Source of the DNA: Amia ocellicauda
Taxonomy: Eukaryota; Chordata; Actinopteri; Amiiformes; Amiidae
DNA length: 64,000 nt
Assembly: GCF_036373705.1 (NCBI RefSeq)
Contig: NC_089867.1
Span: 14,699,001 to 14,763,000, forward strand
Direction: 5' to 3'
Shown: piece after piece, positions 62,700-64,000 of the stretch
Numbering within the stretch: position 1 is the first letter of the stretch
How the letters are laid out: each line of letters begins with the position of its first letter
Program-made: the position numbers and the translations under genes
Notes under the pieces: model-generated
The model's database searches: none
Seen by the model: the letters and a program-made list of their open reading frames with translations, nothing else
Told to the model about the DNA's origin: nothing

Positions 62700-63500
62700 A
62701 GCTCCCAGCGCCTTCTTTACAACTTCCCTCCCGTGTGCAATGCAGCAGCCGGGAAGAAAATCTCTGGGATGTGAAGTCGGTTATTCCCAGGTAACGCCAA
62801 CCCAAACACACCTGTGTGCAAAACACCTGGGTGACGTCATGCGCCTGTTCTGGAGAGCCCGGCCGAGCGGACACGTTTCCCGCGCCTTCCTCGCAGACGC
62901 ACCGCTGTCCGGCTGAACAAAATACCGGCTCCGTGCGCTAACGAACCCGCATTGCTCCACCCGGAGAGCCACGACGGCCTCCTTCTCCGTCCGGGGTGAG
63001 CCGCGCTGATTACGGCGGGGGAGGGTGGTGCTCTGCTGTGGGAGCCGAGCAGGAAGTCGCCTTTCTTTCGGTTTCCGTTTTACACAACCAGAGAGAAGAG
63101 GGAATTAAAAAAAATGCAGCGTGTCTCCCTGGGACGTTTCGGGTGACCGCGGAGATAAGTAACTTCTTCATCTTCATCTTCATCTTCACCATCGTCGTCG
63201 TCGTCGTCACCCCGATAGTAATGCGCTAGTGAAACCGCGCGTTTTGGCGTTTTTAAATAAGGGACTATCTGTTTGAACTCTCTGTTGTATCTGATGAAGA
63301 GTGCCGGAGCTCTGTGACCCGCAGCCCCCGACCGCCCGCCCTCTCTCTCCCCGCTCCCCGCCTGCTGTAACCCGGGGAAGGCTGCTTCGGTCTCCGCGCT
63401 CGCCTCTGCTGTAACCCGGGGAAGGCTGCACACACATCCCGGCATGGCGTGAGAGAGCCGGGAGGAGAGAAGTGAAGAGCAGCGAGAGGAGGAGGAGGAG
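62700..63500. promoter_or_regulatory. Bidirectional CpG promoter of the tubulin and setd2-like genes
   Basis: A CpG-rich block carries a perfect CRE (TGACGTCA) at 62832-62839. On the minus side the tubulin coding exon is preceded by an acceptor (tgtgtccag) near 62211, so its first non-coding exon probably starts in this block. On the plus side the block leads into the long 5' UTR of the gene starting at 63817. Two identical 24-base copies (63362-63385 and 63406-63429) lie 44 bases apart. Confidence 0.55.
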
Positions 63501-63512
63501 GAGGAGGAGGAG
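63487..63512. repeat. (GGA)n tract in 5' UTR
   Basis: About nine GGA/GAG units just upstream of the setd2-like start. Confidence 0.85.
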
Positions 63513-63601
63513 CCGCCGCGGGGAAATGGTTTAAATTTTGGAGGAAAGAATAGAAAAAGAAAAAAAAACACTAAGTGCCCCAAACATACTGCTGATCGCG
63601 G

Positions 63602-63649
63602 TTATTATTATTTTCATCATCATCATCATCATCATCATTATTATTATTT
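63602..63649. repeat. (TTA)/(CAT) compound microsatellite in 5' UTR
   Basis: TTA units flank about eight CAT units, in the probable 5' UTR. Confidence 0.9.
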
Positions 63650-63816
63650 ATGTATATGAAGAAAGAAGAGATGAAGCCGTTTTAAGCTGCACGGCCGGCA
63701 GGGAGATCGGCGTGTTGCTCTTGTTTTTAATTGAAGCCGATTGGAGACCCGGGCTGGAAATCGCAATAGCTGGATGTGTGTAAGACCGGAGGAGGGCCGG
63801 TTTGCAGGCGGCGGAC

Positions 63817-63851
63817 ATGGGGGACGTCTATGACCCTGAACACCCGACAGA
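63817..63851 (+). CDS. setd2: First coding exon of a SETD2-like histone methyltransferase (partial)
   Basis: The exon encodes MGDVYDPEHPT plus two bases (GA) and ends in a textbook donor (GTGAGT). Human SETD2 has MGDFYDPEHPTPEEE near its N-terminus, so ten of the eleven residues match. SETD2 is the main H3K36 trimethylase and rides on elongating RNA polymerase II. Only this exon is in the window; the SET, WW and SRI regions would lie beyond 64000. The start follows a long GC-rich 5' UTR that contains several upstream ATGs. The match is short, so another gene with the same N-terminus is possible. Confidence 0.65.
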
Positions 63852-64000
63852 GTGAGTATCTGTGCTGTGTATAATGTGTGTATAATGTAACTACTGACTG
63901 GACGCACATTGCACTTACTGTACAAACACACACTCTCTCTCCGGGCATCGGCGGCTCACAGACCCCTCCTCGGCTGGTCGGGGGGTTTCATTTGAGCGTG

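Overview
The window looks like nuclear DNA from a ray-finned fish. The protein-coding genes are vertebrate, with many short exons, GT-AG introns and CpG-rich promoters. It also carries interspersed repeats that I associate with holosteans, sturgeons and early-branching teleosts, a Tc1 relic and hAT-type MITEs. A single-domain F-type lectin and a delta/zeta-clade tubulin also fit a fish. The species cannot be fixed from the sequence alone.

Layout, left to right. (1) 1-440: a promoter with a perfect CRE, probably bidirectional. (2) 1132-12559, plus strand: a large unnamed gene of at least 27 coding exons, with five U1/matrin-like zinc fingers and a 1.9-kb disordered exon. Its middle is built from three copies of one exon cassette. 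Its 3' end lies somewhere between 12.56 and 17.4 kb, a stretch that also holds two back-to-back hAT MITEs. (3) 18580-20277, plus: a seven-finger C2H2 protein with a tiny first coding exon. (4) 21659-25663, plus: syce1, a synaptonemal complex central element protein, in nine exons. (5) 30004-35107, minus: fam83h in four coding exons, with a probable non-coding first exon near 43 kb and a probable 3' UTR reaching back to about 26.4 kb, tail to tail with syce1. (6) 48355-55243, plus: iqank1 in 14 coding exons, head to head with fam83h. (7) 56122-56830, minus: a secreted F-type lectin with a TATA promoter at 57.6 kb. (8) 58672-62154, minus: a delta/zeta-clade tubulin, most likely zeta-tubulin. (9) 63817 onward, plus: the first coding exon of what looks like setd2, sharing a CpG- and CRE-containing promoter region with the tubulin gene.

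The genes do not form one pathway. From family knowledge, syce1 works in meiotic chromosome synapsis, fam83h anchors casein kinase 1 on keratin filaments, the F-lectin is probably a secreted sugar-binding defence protein, the tubulin belongs to the centriole/basal-body module, and setd2 is an H3K36 trimethylase. The fam83h/iqank1 pairing matches the human 8q24.3 neighbourhood as I recall it. No CRISPR array, operon, rRNA or tRNA was seen. All exon boundaries were placed by hand from splice motifs and reading phase.
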